Below, one piece after another: positions 8,109-17,960 of a stretch of 55,257 nt of DNA. Origin of the DNA: a virus; the IMG/VR virus record IMGVR_UViG_3300030090_006323, positions 1 through 55,257 of that record. The stretch is one strand, 5' to 3'. The position numbers and the translations under genes are program-made. Below the pieces are notes generated by a model, which was given only the letters and a program-made list of their open reading frames with translations, did not search any database and was not told the origin of the DNA. Numbering within the stretch: position 1 is the stretch's first letter; each line of letters opens with the position of its first letter.

Positions 8109-9284
8109 TTAATAATCCAGCCTCACTCGAACGGTCAACTCATTGCTTGGCGTCTTCTTGAGAGGCTCACTTAGTTTGCCTACTGCCAACAACTCATTGT
8201 TAGGTCCATACAACCCAACAGTTGTAATGTAGGATACTGGCTCTGCTCTTGAATCATCTGCCTTAACACGAATCTTACTATCTTTGAGGTAAGTTGGGTT
8301 ACTGCTGTAGTTGAACTCGTTTGCATTTGCTCGACAGAAATAAATCGTTGAGTTTAGTTCTGTAGTATTATTAAACGAGAGATTTCCAATACGGTGACGT
8401 AAAGCGTTACAAGCACCAGAAATAGAGGAGCTTGCAAACAACTTAAAGATTGAGTTCAGAGGACCTGGCTCTGAGAAGCCTGCCACAGATGCAGTATGTG
8501 TCATATCCATTTCTGGGAAATGGTTTTCATCAAGAATACCATGTCCAGCAATCGAAGTATCTCCCTTAACATTGTTGTGGAAAATAGAAGAACTCAACAC
8601 AACAACACCAGCCTGGTAGAAGATAAGACCAACATTGTGACTTGCAGAAACAACCGCTCGGGCTTCATTACCAGTTGATGGTCCACCAGTTAAAGTATTG
8701 GTCTTAAGAATGCCATATTCCCCTGCTGGTGAATTTGTCTTGTATGACGTTTCTGCATTCGTATCAGTAATACTAAGCGAGGCACTAAACGCTTTATCGT
8801 AGTTTGGCTCTAGCCCAAGATCAATCTGGAAGCTGCCCTTCTTAATCTCATCTTTGCCAAGAAGGCGAGAAATATTAATAAAGTAACAAGATCTAATCTT
8901 TGAGCCGCCCGTAAGATCACCATCAGCGTCAAACTCACGAATGTTACCATCGGCGTCATGACCCATAAGCACTTGTGCCATTTGGTTGTAAATGTTAATC
9001 TTTGATTTCTGCTGTTTGTATCCAGCCACACTAGAGGCGCTAATGGGTGAGTTTGAACTATAACCCATCGTGAGATCAAAAATATGGTTGGCAGAAGAAC
9101 TTAAGAAAGGATAATCAAAAACAGATTGAAATAAGCCGTGGCTATAATCTTTAATGTTTCTTTCTTGACCTTGTGGTCCGTAAGTACCGGAGACGATTGT
9201 ACCAGTGATCGGGATTGATTCATGTAATCTATTCCTAGTATCAATAACGTCGCCGGGTAAGAGTGTTTTAAAAGTTGTAGCCAT
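8109..9284 (-). CDS. Virion structural protein with VGLYG..NELLAVGKL C-terminal module
   Basis: A 391-residue protein rich in Ser, Thr and Asn with predicted beta structure throughout, beginning MATTFKTLLPGDVIDTRNRL. Its C-terminal 45-50 residues are clearly homologous to those of the gene that follows (VGLYG/VGIYD, LLAVGKL/LIAIAKL, then a final alternating beta strand), so the two genes probably arose by duplication with divergence of the body. No enzyme motif is seen. It lies 14 bases downstream of the 333-residue structural gene and 12 bases upstream of its paralogue, all in one direction. Conserved relatives are usually annotated as structural proteins of large phages; tail or baseplate attachment is inference. 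Confidence 0.78.
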   Translation of the reverse strand: MATTFKTLLPGDVIDTRNRLHESIPITGTIVSGTYGPQGQERNIKDYSHGLFQSVFDYPFLSSSANHIFDLTMGYSSNSPISASSVAGYKQQKSKINIYNQMAQVLMGHDADGNIREFDADGDLTGGSKIRSCYFINISRLLGKDEIKKGSFQIDLGLEPNYDKAFSASLSITDTNAETSYKTNSPAGEYGILKTNTLTGGPSTGNEARAVVSASHNVGLIFYQAGVVVLSSSIFHNNVKGDTSIAGHGILDENHFPEMDMTHTASVAGFSEPGPLNSIFKLFASSSISGACNALRHRIGNLSFNNTTELNSTIYFCRANANEFNYSSNPTYLKDSKIRVKADDSRAEPVSYITTVGLYGPNNELLAVGKLSEPLKKTPSNELTVRVRLDY

Positions 9285-9298
9285 TGTTGAATCCTAAT

Positions 9299-10300
9299 TT
9301 AAAATGCCTTTAGCAATCTTACAGGGACATCCACCCTGTAGCCTGTGGTAAACCCAGTGATTCGCACTGTGGTGTCAATGAATCTTAGACCAGTTGTTAA
9401 GCCGGTTGCGCCAAGGGTGTCTGTAGTTGTATTACCAAAAGTCGTAAATAAATAGTCGGTAGTCTCGGCATCTTGTGCTGCTTTGAGACCAAACCTAAAT
9501 CTATACCCTGGTCGTCCATTAACGGCGGTATCATCTTGTTTTTGACCATTGTTATCTGTTTCAATAGTTGCAAAATATTTGTTGTCGCCCAGGTTTTCTG
9601 CGCCACCCTGGAAAGAGATAAAGTAACTTGCGATATTATCATCATCAATAAAACTTGGCGACAAAACTGGTCTAGCATTGTTAACTCTACCAGGGGCACA
9701 CAAGTTAAGCAACCTATTATCAACCTCAATAATATACTGTGATTCTCTTAGTTCAGAACCAAGACCAAGTGGCTGAACTCCAGTAGCAACATTATCCAAC
9801 CCTTGATCAAAAGTTAACGGGTTGTTCTTGCTCGAATCAGCATAATTTACTCCGTCAGCGAGCAACAGCCCCTGTAGCTTATCGTTTCCTAACGGAGTGC
9901 TGAACTTAGTGCTGGTAGTAGAATCAACAGATAACAAGATGGCTCCGTTAGTATCTGAAAGGTGACTGTCGCCAGTTGTCTTCATAAGTTGTGGACCTGC
10001 AACCTGATTTAACTTTTTAACCGGAAGGTACAAAAGATTATTATTAGCAATCGTTAGGAGTTTTGACTTCATGGTTGACGTGTTGTTCGTGAACGCCTCA
10101 AACACCGGGGACTGTAGAATGTCCAAGTCTCTATTTGCGCCGGCTGCGCCCGTAGCGTAAAGCTCATAGTTGACCTCATCGTCACCAAACGCAAACTTCA
10201 CAATCCTAAAACTACCGTCGCCTCTAGCTAGTTGGCGTCGCCCCGTATCGGTCAAAACTGCATCTAAGATGATATCACCACTATTGTCTAAGAATGACAT
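9299..10300 (-). CDS. Virion structural protein with FLDNSGDIILDAVLTDTG N-terminal domain
   Basis: A 333-residue protein whose first 60 residues form a recurrent phage module: MSFLDNSGDIILDAVLTDTG, LARGDGSFRIVKFAFGDDEV, NYELY. The same pattern, more diverged, opens the 299-residue protein encoded at 17960-18859. The remainder is beta-rich with an aromatic-hydrophobic finish (GYRVDVPVRLLKAF). The ATG is preceded by GGGAG at 6 bases spacing. The 65-base gap upstream is the longest in the virion block and contains the repeated AACTATTTATTTTG motif, so a transcript may begin or be processed here. I expect a tail or baseplate component; no specific T4 equivalent can be named. Confidence 0.78.
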   Translation of the reverse strand: MSFLDNSGDIILDAVLTDTGRRQLARGDGSFRIVKFAFGDDEVNYELYATGAAGANRDLDILQSPVFEAFTNNTSTMKSKLLTIANNNLLYLPVKKLNQVAGPQLMKTTGDSHLSDTNGAILLSVDSTTSTKFSTPLGNDKLQGLLLADGVNYADSSKNNPLTFDQGLDNVATGVQPLGLGSELRESQYIIEVDNRLLNLCAPGRVNNARPVLSPSFIDDDNIASYFISFQGGAENLGDNKYFATIETDNNGQKQDDTAVNGRPGYRFRFGLKAAQDAETTDYLFTTFGNTTTDTLGATGLTTGLRFIDTTVRITGFTTGYRVDVPVRLLKAF

Positions 10301-10325
10301 AATAACTCCCTTTCATATAACGAAT

Positions 10326-10339
10326 CAAAATAAATAGTT
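10326..10339 (-). promoter_or_regulatory. Second exact copy of AACTATTTATTTTG leader motif
   Basis: This copy is identical over 14 bases to that at 6352-6365 and sits in a 65-base intergenic stretch, 25 bases before the ATG of the 333-residue structural gene. That spacing would suit a promoter with a short leader carrying the GGGAG ribosome site. The flanking bases differ from the first copy, so the match is not part of a longer duplication. Confidence 0.4.
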
Positions 10340-10365
10340 CCTGAAAATCATTTTGTTCTACTTTA

Positions 10366-13300
10366 TTATTCTGTGTCCCTGCCTTGGAATTGATCCAAGA
10401 ACTCCTCGTAATTACCTTCTCCAAATAATTGTCTCAATCGATCCTCTAATTGAGCACCAACATCTTGAATAGATACGTTAACTGATTCTAATCTACTTCT
10501 AATTTCTTCAATCCTATCTTCAACTAACGCAGGGGTGCTCTCTTGCAAGTCGTACCTTAATCTGACAAGATCGTCAAGGGCGTCCTCTATCTTTATAATA
10601 GTTGGAGGCTTAAAGTAAAGATTTAAATCTACTTTTCTACCGGTGTCTCTCGAAGTTACCCTTACCTTAAATCTTGATCCTAAAGTTTTTTCTGGCAATT
10701 GACCAACTCTCTCCTCTGAGGCTGCTGCCTGAGTTTGTAAAACATACGGCTGTATCATGAGGAACTTTCTCATTTTCTTCGTATCTCTTTGATTCTTTGG
10801 TCTAACCGGTTTAAACGCCTGAATCGATGGCACCACCTGACCTTTATCCTCGCTTATATAAACCTTATAAATTTCTGTTGGATTAGAAATATTACCTTGC
10901 TTATCTACCGCACGGAATGTATAATAATAAGTTACGTTCGGTCTTATGTTATCAGTATAGGCTTGTCCAAAAATTCTAGTGACATCAGCAATTTTATTGC
11001 CAGCAAAAACACTATACGGTGAGCGGGGATCTGGCACAAACGTAGTGCGATACACCTCAAACCTCTCTAGATCTTCACCCTCACTGGCAAACTCCAAATG
11101 ACCTTCTGGTAGGTCAAAATTTTCAAGTAATTGAGCTTGTCGAATCTGCTCAAAAAGATCTCCATCTCCGGGCTCGATTGGTATATACGGAATAGAATTG
11201 TCTTGATCGTTAACGTCGATATCTTTTGACGGAAAGATTTTATCTGTCTGTCCATTAAAGTTCATCATGATCTGGCGGCTATTGTTTTTAAACGGAACAA
11301 TGTCAACAAACGGTGGAACTGGTGGTCTATCAAGAACCGTAGCAGTTGGCAAAGAAACGCCAAGTTTGCCCCCAGTCTCATACACTATAGATGATATCGG
11401 CACTTTAGCTAGCACAAGCCTGCTACGAGAGTACACATTTACTGCCATGTTCATTTCCGTATAGGTGGCATCACCATCATCAATTAGGTCTGCTACAGCC
11501 CTTGAGCGCCCTTGTCCACTTAAGAAATTAGATAAGTTTCCTTTTGCAGTATTGTACGCCTGAACAAACGTATCATTTTCATTTCCCCTGGCTACATCTG
11601 ATTGAAACGGGTCTTGCTCAGATGAAAATAATCCGATCTGTCCATCTAGCTCCATCTGGCGATTGTTGCGAACATTGGCATCTGGTTCAACTTTTGAAAT
11701 CTGATATTGAAGTGCAGGCGCTATCACATATGCGTAAACAACATATTTATACTTTCCACCAAACTCCACTCTTCGATCAACGTAGGTGTATTTTGTTTTT
11801 CCACCACGAACGTAGTATTTTACTCTTGGCTCTAAGTTCACCTCACCATCAATTACTTCGTGTTGGTCAATTCTATAAAATAGGACCTCTGGTTTTTTTG
11901 AGTTCAAGGTAACCTTATTTGGATCTGCGGTCCTTAATTCTTCAGCTATCGCACCCGAGTACCCATTTTGCTCTAATCTTTCTCTTTGGTTTTTTAACTT
12001 AGTCTGTCGATCAACTTCATGAGTAAATCTCCACACATTTTCATATGTCAAGTCGTCTGTAAAGTCCTCTTGCAATGATCTTATTTCAGATCGTAAGGCG
12101 GTCATTTTTATTCTGTCTAAAAAACTAACACAAGCATCTTGTTGCGGAGGCGCATCATTACCAAATTCATCTTTTACCACCGGCTCTGCGCCAAAGTAAT
12201 TTGGAGGCAGCGGCTGCGGCTCATCTTGGCTTGTCATAGCTGCAAGGAATATATCTAATTCTGTTTCTAAATCAACGGCTTCAATAGTAATTTTTTCGTT
12301 CGCTGTCTTCACTTCGCCGTCGGGATTTAAAAATTGAAATGAACTATTTAAAACATATTGCCTAGCTCTTCCTGATTCCATCTTTTCAACCATTCTTGGT
12401 ATGATTGTTGAAAAACCGTTAGCCTCCTCAATTTTTGTAGATAAAGATCCAAAAGACCTTCTATTAAATGTTACCTGAACATATCTTGGTAGTTGTCTTT
12501 TTCTTACTTCTGGTAACGAGTCAAAACTATCAAGCGTACGCTCGACGGTCTCCGAGTATTGATCTGGATCTGCATCATAATATCCAGCCGGCGCTGGGTA
12601 ATTATACTCTGCATCCACTGTCGTGACTGCAACATTACCACCGTACCGATTTAAGAAATCATGTGTTACCTTTGAGTCTTTACACCAATCTGTTTGGAGA
12701 GCTAAAGGAATAAGCATACAGTGATACGGATTAACATACTGGTCGCCTGTTAACTCTCCAATGTTTGAAATCAATCCCTGTTGTACTTTTTCCGCACGAT
12801 CTAAAACAACGGTGCGGTTAAATAAACCTGCAAATTTTCTAATAGAGGCAAACTGCCTGTACAACCTTCGTTGATGAAGTAAATATTCATTTTCCCCAAG
12901 TCTAAGATCAGCAGCTTCTGGGGATACAAATTGTGGTTTTATAACTTGAGTAATAATGGTCTGTTTTGTAAAACCCTCTGATCCACCAAGCTTTGTTCGT
13001 GTGAAAAAAAGATTGTTCTCTTCTTGAGAATTATAACTGCTATCATCACCGTCCCTGTTAACAGGACCAAAAATTATATTTACCTGTCCCTGTAAATCTA
13101 ACTGTGGGTTTCTGGTCCTTATGTTAAGACTCTTTGTTCTTAGCCATGTAAACTCTCCCGAAACACCAGTCTCTCGAATAAATCTAATATCGTCTTCACC
13201 CGTAGCTCGTGTTGAACTTATGAGATCTTGTAGCCTCCTTTCTTCTGTTCTATTAAGAGTGCCATCATTCCTAGTTCTTTCTCCCGCTTCTTGTGCCCTT

Positions 13301-13551
13301 AATTCCTCAGCAAGCCGTTCTTGAAAATCAGCAAGAACACTTTCCATTGTTGCTCGGCGTGCTGCAACCTTAGTCTCTATTTCCTGCTCTGTTTCTTCTG
13401 AGGGTTCCGAAGGGAATGGACTAGACGTAGCCAACAACGGATCAACAGCAGCAACACTTGGCAATGGATTGGCGGAACCAGAGACCAGCCCATCGGTTAG
13501 CCTAGCAGGTGGTACAGAGGTATCAGTAAAAAAGAAAATTTTCTTTGACAT
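10366..13551 (-). CDS. Large virion protein (1061 aa) with a fibronectin type III-like domain
   Basis: A long structural protein beginning MSKKIFFFTDTSVPPARLTDG. An early Glu/Arg-rich helical stretch spans about residues 55-125. Around residues 830-905 it has a fibronectin type III-like unit: FEVYRTTF, then a turn, then ITYYYTF-like strands (VTYYYTFRAVDKQGNIS) and a closing strand IYKVYISED. FN3 folds are common on phage tail and baseplate proteins, where they may mediate weak carbohydrate or surface contacts. The C terminus is a Glu/Arg/Leu-rich coil. Its ATG overlaps the stop of the 1469-residue gene by one base (TAATG), which suggests coupled synthesis of two baseplate or tail parts. No specific equivalent recognised. 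Confidence 0.78.
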   Translation of the reverse strand: MSKKIFFFTDTSVPPARLTDGLVSGSANPLPSVAAVDPLLATSSPFPSEPSEETEQEIETKVAARRATMESVLADFQERLAEELRAQEAGERTRNDGTLNRTEERRLQDLISSTRATGEDDIRFIRETGVSGEFTWLRTKSLNIRTRNPQLDLQGQVNIIFGPVNRDGDDSSYNSQEENNLFFTRTKLGGSEGFTKQTIITQVIKPQFVSPEAADLRLGENEYLLHQRRLYRQFASIRKFAGLFNRTVVLDRAEKVQQGLISNIGELTGDQYVNPYHCMLIPLALQTDWCKDSKVTHDFLNRYGGNVAVTTVDAEYNYPAPAGYYDADPDQYSETVERTLDSFDSLPEVRKRQLPRYVQVTFNRRSFGSLSTKIEEANGFSTIIPRMVEKMESGRARQYVLNSSFQFLNPDGEVKTANEKITIEAVDLETELDIFLAAMTSQDEPQPLPPNYFGAEPVVKDEFGNDAPPQQDACVSFLDRIKMTALRSEIRSLQEDFTDDLTYENVWRFTHEVDRQTKLKNQRERLEQNGYSGAIAEELRTADPNKVTLNSKKPEVLFYRIDQHEVIDGEVNLEPRVKYYVRGGKTKYTYVDRRVEFGGKYKYVVYAYVIAPALQYQISKVEPDANVRNNRQMELDGQIGLFSSEQDPFQSDVARGNENDTFVQAYNTAKGNLSNFLSGQGRSRAVADLIDDGDATYTEMNMAVNVYSRSRLVLAKVPISSIVYETGGKLGVSLPTATVLDRPPVPPFVDIVPFKNNSRQIMMNFNGQTDKIFPSKDIDVNDQDNSIPYIPIEPGDGDLFEQIRQAQLLENFDLPEGHLEFASEGEDLERFEVYRTTFVPDPRSPYSVFAGNKIADVTRIFGQAYTDNIRPNVTYYYTFRAVDKQGNISNPTEIYKVYISEDKGQVVPSIQAFKPVRPKNQRDTKKMRKFLMIQPYVLQTQAAASEERVGQLPEKTLGSRFKVRVTSRDTGRKVDLNLYFKPPTIIKIEDALDDLVRLRYDLQESTPALVEDRIEEIRSRLESVNVSIQDVGAQLEDRLRQLFGEGNYEEFLDQFQGRDTE

Positions 13552-16500
13552 TAGTAACCTCCTCCACCGCCAAAGCCTCCGCCGCCGCCGAAGCCTCCGC
13601 CGCCGCCGAAGCCTCCGCCGCCGATGCCGCCAGGAATGACAGGAGTAATGTTATCCACCACATCTTTAATGTCTCGTACGTTTTCTGGTGAGACTTGTCG
13701 TGGTGGTTGAACCTGCTGTGGCGGCGGGCTTGGTTGTGGGGCTGGTCTTGGCAGTGGGGTTACTCTTATGTCACGCAGATCAATTTTCCTTCTTATAGCA
13801 GGAGGTGGAGAACCAGCATTAGGACCAAGCCCCATCAAAAGATCTTGCGGACTAACATTTACAGGTATCATAATTTGTTTTGCAACGTCCCTAAGTTGTA
13901 ACCCAACCCTAATCTGATTTTCCTCTTCGTTCACACCAATTCTATCTCTGCCTGGATCAACCGCAGGGACGGGTGGTGGCGGAGGAGGCTGAGGCTGGGT
14001 CAACTCAATTCTCTCTGGGTCTCTTGTTTCTACTAGTCCCTCAAACTGATCAATATAATTAAACCCATGGTGTAAAATAAAATATTGATCATAAATTGGC
14101 AAATCAAAGGTATCGATCTTTTGGACTCCAAGCCGTGGATTTGTGTATGGAACTAGCCTACAAATAAAATAGTCTTGCTCAGAAATGTTAACTCTCTCTT
14201 GTGCCACGTTACCTGCTATTGCTTCTTGTCTCTCCTCTGGAACACCTTGTAAACGATCTGCTGTTCGATTAAAGCTTCCTACAAAAGCTCTGAGAGCCGC
14301 ACGTCCCCCAAATAGCACCTCAAGAGGTAATGGGAGCCAGGCTTCATCTTTAATAGAATAATTTCTCTCCCCTCCATTAGTGCTATAAAATCCATCTAAG
14401 TATTCAACTCTTACAAGCTGCTTGTGATTTAACCAAAATGCTGGGAATTTGACTGGATCTTTCATTGGGTCAAATACCGACAGGGGTTGATCTCTGTCTG
14501 GAATTGATACAAACAATGAATTGAAACGATCTTGATTTCTTAATCTATCAGCCTCATCTTTATCCACATTCAACAAAGGTAACCTTACATTGTTTGAGTC
14601 TATCCCCAAGCTCATCTCAATCATCGATCTCAAAGCCAGAGGGAGGCGGTTTGCGGCTATATTGAATTCAAGGTCACGAGGATCTTCAATACCAGCGCCC
14701 TCAGCAAATCGCTTAGAAACTTTTGCAATAGAGTCAATCCTAACATTCCTTAGAGCCTCGTTTTCACCCGTCATCACAAACTGCTTAAACATGGAAAACA
14801 GTGTCCTGTCAGATATACTGGCAAACGACTCTTTAATATTTTCATCTTCTTTCTCAAGGGCTTTTTGACGAGCTTTGTTTACTTCTCTTTCTTCATCGCC
14901 AATATCATTAAACTCATTTCTTACATTTCTAGCTCTTCTAAAATTATCGTCGCCCTCATCAAGTTGCTCTCTTACACCAAAAACATCATCTGCATTCCCT
15001 TGAACACCCTGCCCCTTTCGGATGTCTTCATTAAAGGCTTTTGGGAAAACAAAAGAGAACGAACCTCTCGACAGTGCGCTTATTAGCGATGCAGTTCTAT
15101 TAGCATCTTGTTCAGCTTGTTCATCCTTATTAGTTTCTTTTGTATTTCTTAGGTAATAATAATCAGAGTCCTCGTTTCCAAATTGAAGTTCCAATAAATC
15201 AACTAGCAGTTTTTTATAAACTCCATAAAGATTCCTAGTGTTGATTCCCTGGAAGAACATTTCTCCCTGCCCGGCGAATCCTCCACCAAAAGCACGGATA
15301 GATAGGGGTGTTAGAAACGAACCAGCGAGACCGCTAACCGATTGCTGCAATAAACTGTCGTCATCTGTTGCACCATTGTAAAACTTAACTCTCTCAAATC
15401 CAGTTCTTTTTCCATATGTGACTGGGTTCATGGTTCTAAACTGTGTCCCATCGAAACCCGGAGATCTACGACCATCATATACTCGATTATAATTTTCAGA
15501 CGTTGTATCACGGGGTACAATATACTCATAACCACACTTGTAATATTTTCCTATTCTTACAGTTTGTTCAAACTGTTTACGAACTTTTATAGGTTTGATC
15601 TTTTGAGAACTACCTTCAGATAAGCCAGTGCTAAGACTACCAGGGTCGGAACTAAACGTAAAGTCTGGTGCTATTCTTTTTATTAGATTAACCAAAGAAT
15701 TTTGTGTCACCTTATAGACATCGATCAGTGCATCAAGAGACTGAAGTGAACTTTGAATCGTACCTGAATAAGCCTCAGCCGCTAAATCTTGTAGCATCAG
15801 ATAGTAGGCACTTGGTGCTTCTACTTCAATTTGCGCTATCTCCTGTTCGACAATCTGTGCGTTTCCAGCATCGGGTTGAATTTCTTGTTGTTGATTTTGC
15901 TCTTTAGCTTTTTCCTGCTTCTTTCCTTTCTTACCTTTTTCAATTGGCTTAAGAAATGGTAGTTGTTGCTCACGAGGAATTAAAGCGTCTAAGAAAACAG
16001 AAAGCACAGTTACGTTTTCAGATGTCTGTGTAAACAGCCTCCTTTTTACTGCTTCGTTTACACTGCCGTTAGCATCAAATAATGGTCCACCATAATCTAT
16101 TGAAACACGATGGGATTGTATTTCGAGCATGTCTTTAGCTATCTCTGCCAACATCGCCTTGAGCACTAGCGCAGAATTATCAACAATAGCAACCTCAGCA
16201 GAGTATTGAAAATTTCCTGCTTTCTGGCTTGCTATTTCTTGAGACATATCATCTTTACAGTAAAAGAACTTCAACATTTTATCAGCATGATTTGCGTTAG
16301 TTCGGGAGGGATTTATACTAGCCATCTTTGCACTGCCAATAAACTCCTCTACGTTATATTCTTCAACTGGGTCATCAGAATACCCTGAACCTAAAGAGTT
16401 TGCTGCACCGGGTCGAAGTCTTACTTTTTTCCTTGACACTCGCACATCTTTTATGTCATACAGCGGGTAATCAATAGAATTGACTATTTGCACAAAAGCG

Positions 16501-17960
16501 GGTCGTTTAAGTAAATTGTAGATTGGTGAGTTGTCCTCAATAAATTTAGTCAAATCAAAAGCAAACATTAGTTTAATATTCTCTTGATGATCTTTAGTTG
16601 TCCACAAATTAGTAAAGTAATTTTTTTCTGTGTTAAACAACTTGTTAACTTGCTTTTCTCCAAAGGATCGAATACCATCTGTTAACTCAGAAAAAAGTCG
16701 CTCTAGATTATTTTCTAACGTTGGTACTGGTTGTGGTCTTACTATATTAGCCAGCGTCCTTTTGTCTCTTAAAATTTGCCTGCCTGGACCAAAGACCTGC
16801 GGTGGTCTAATATTTTGATTTGCATTTCTAAGGACTCGACGGTTGTAAACCCGCATATTCCTACCTGGCATATATGATCTAACACCATCATCATTAACAT
16901 GCACATGGATTTCGTTCCTAAGACCTAGATCCTCGGCTCTTTGTTCGGCTCTTGCTTGGGCATCAGCGTCGGCAGCACCTACGCCACTAGTTCTTATCAG
17001 TTCTGGGTCTAAATAAAACACATCATCCGGTCTTGCATATATTCCCTCGAACCCCTCATCTCTCCCGAGAAAATCACCATTTGGTGCGATTGGGGTTGAG
17101 CCTGGGTATTTTATATCGAATAATCTCTGGAGTCCTTCGTCAAAATAACTCTCATCATACGATCCTATAACATTTACAAAGTTAATGCCGCCAGTTGTAA
17201 TTGGGTCAAGCTCTGTCATGTTTCTTGGCGCTAACCCTGCAAACAAGCGCAAGTCTAAATAACAGAAAGCAAAGATACTTAAATGCCCACTGTTACTATT
17301 AGCCCCGGTGTTGATTGACTTACCAACGCCAATTAAATTGTTGTCTGATGTCGGTATTTGATTTGTTGATTTGTAAAACCTAAAGTCAACCTCAAAAGAG
17401 AATTTTTTATTGATCTCCGTGCCATCTTGGTATTTTTCTATATCTGGGTTTTTATTATCAATTACATCGGTTGCTTTGATATCATAAAGCTGAACGTCAC
17501 TCAAAGGCGCAGCAGCTAAAATAACTGGGGACAAAGACTCTGAAGCTGCCCTATGTCGGGGGTTTACATTGTTCCTAAACATCTCTCTGTATAGATTTCT
17601 TACTTCTAGTGGTTGTTGTAGGGTTAACAAATCTTTTAAACCGGTCTGGGTGCTGTTAGCCCTAGACATTTTAAACTTTCTTATACGCTCCGCCAGGTAA
17701 AGCATTCTCTTTGTCGCAACAGGACTGGTGGTTGCAATCACTCGAATGTTTGTTACGGCGAGAGATTCTTCTTGATCAAACCAAAATTTCTGCGCCTGGT
17801 TTCTGACTGTCTGCCTAAAACTTAATCGTGCCTTAATGGTTTCCACGTCGCCACTTGACGCAACTTGATTTCTACCTTGGTCTGGTAGCCTCTCAATCTT
17901 ATCGATATGAATCTCGGGAGCTAGATCGCCAAAAGATGAACACCCGTTAAAATCTGCCAT
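13551..17960 (-). CDS. Very large virion protein (1469 aa) with Pro-rich and poly-Gly tail
   Basis: The protein begins MADFNGCSSFGDLAPEIHID and is mostly mixed alpha/beta with charged loops (for example a Lys/Glu/Gln linker near residues 675-700). No enzyme motif is evident. The last 150 residues change character: a run of prolines near residue 1325, Pro/Gln-rich linkers, then a terminal tail of GGGGGF units ending GGGGGY. The tail is encoded by an 18-base tandem repeat that is far richer in G+C than the rest of the gene. It shares one base with both neighbours (TAATG), so it is coupled to the 299-residue protein before it and the 1061-residue protein after it. A baseplate or tail role is inferred from context. 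Confidence 0.78.
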   Translation of the reverse strand: MADFNGCSSFGDLAPEIHIDKIERLPDQGRNQVASSGDVETIKARLSFRQTVRNQAQKFWFDQEESLAVTNIRVIATTSPVATKRMLYLAERIRKFKMSRANSTQTGLKDLLTLQQPLEVRNLYREMFRNNVNPRHRAASESLSPVILAAAPLSDVQLYDIKATDVIDNKNPDIEKYQDGTEINKKFSFEVDFRFYKSTNQIPTSDNNLIGVGKSINTGANSNSGHLSIFAFCYLDLRLFAGLAPRNMTELDPITTGGINFVNVIGSYDESYFDEGLQRLFDIKYPGSTPIAPNGDFLGRDEGFEGIYARPDDVFYLDPELIRTSGVGAADADAQARAEQRAEDLGLRNEIHVHVNDDGVRSYMPGRNMRVYNRRVLRNANQNIRPPQVFGPGRQILRDKRTLANIVRPQPVPTLENNLERLFSELTDGIRSFGEKQVNKLFNTEKNYFTNLWTTKDHQENIKLMFAFDLTKFIEDNSPIYNLLKRPAFVQIVNSIDYPLYDIKDVRVSRKKVRLRPGAANSLGSGYSDDPVEEYNVEEFIGSAKMASINPSRTNANHADKMLKFFYCKDDMSQEIASQKAGNFQYSAEVAIVDNSALVLKAMLAEIAKDMLEIQSHRVSIDYGGPLFDANGSVNEAVKRRLFTQTSENVTVLSVFLDALIPREQQLPFLKPIEKGKKGKKQEKAKEQNQQQEIQPDAGNAQIVEQEIAQIEVEAPSAYYLMLQDLAAEAYSGTIQSSLQSLDALIDVYKVTQNSLVNLIKRIAPDFTFSSDPGSLSTGLSEGSSQKIKPIKVRKQFEQTVRIGKYYKCGYEYIVPRDTTSENYNRVYDGRRSPGFDGTQFRTMNPVTYGKRTGFERVKFYNGATDDDSLLQQSVSGLAGSFLTPLSIRAFGGGFAGQGEMFFQGINTRNLYGVYKKLLVDLLELQFGNEDSDYYYLRNTKETNKDEQAEQDANRTASLISALSRGSFSFVFPKAFNEDIRKGQGVQGNADDVFGVREQLDEGDDNFRRARNVRNEFNDIGDEEREVNKARQKALEKEDENIKESFASISDRTLFSMFKQFVMTGENEALRNVRIDSIAKVSKRFAEGAGIEDPRDLEFNIAANRLPLALRSMIEMSLGIDSNNVRLPLLNVDKDEADRLRNQDRFNSLFVSIPDRDQPLSVFDPMKDPVKFPAFWLNHKQLVRVEYLDGFYSTNGGERNYSIKDEAWLPLPLEVLFGGRAALRAFVGSFNRTADRLQGVPEERQEAIAGNVAQERVNISEQDYFICRLVPYTNPRLGVQKIDTFDLPIYDQYFILHHGFNYIDQFEGLVETRDPERIELTQPQPPPPPPVPAVDPGRDRIGVNEEENQIRVGLQLRDVAKQIMIPVNVSPQDLLMGLGPNAGSPPPAIRRKIDLRDIRVTPLPRPAPQPSPPPQQVQPPRQVSPENVRDIKDVVDNITPVIPGGIGGGGFGGGGGFGGGGGFGGGGGY
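13573..13626. repeat. 18-base GC-rich tandem repeat, three units, coding for GGGGGF
   Basis: Units of aagcctccgccgccgccg on the plus strand begin at 13573, 13591 and 13609; the third ends ccgatg instead of ccgccg. They are in frame and encode the terminal Gly/Phe repeat of the 1469-residue protein. A diverged further unit lies toward 13555. The nearly pure G/C composition contrasts sharply with the AT-rich surroundings. Confidence 0.9.
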
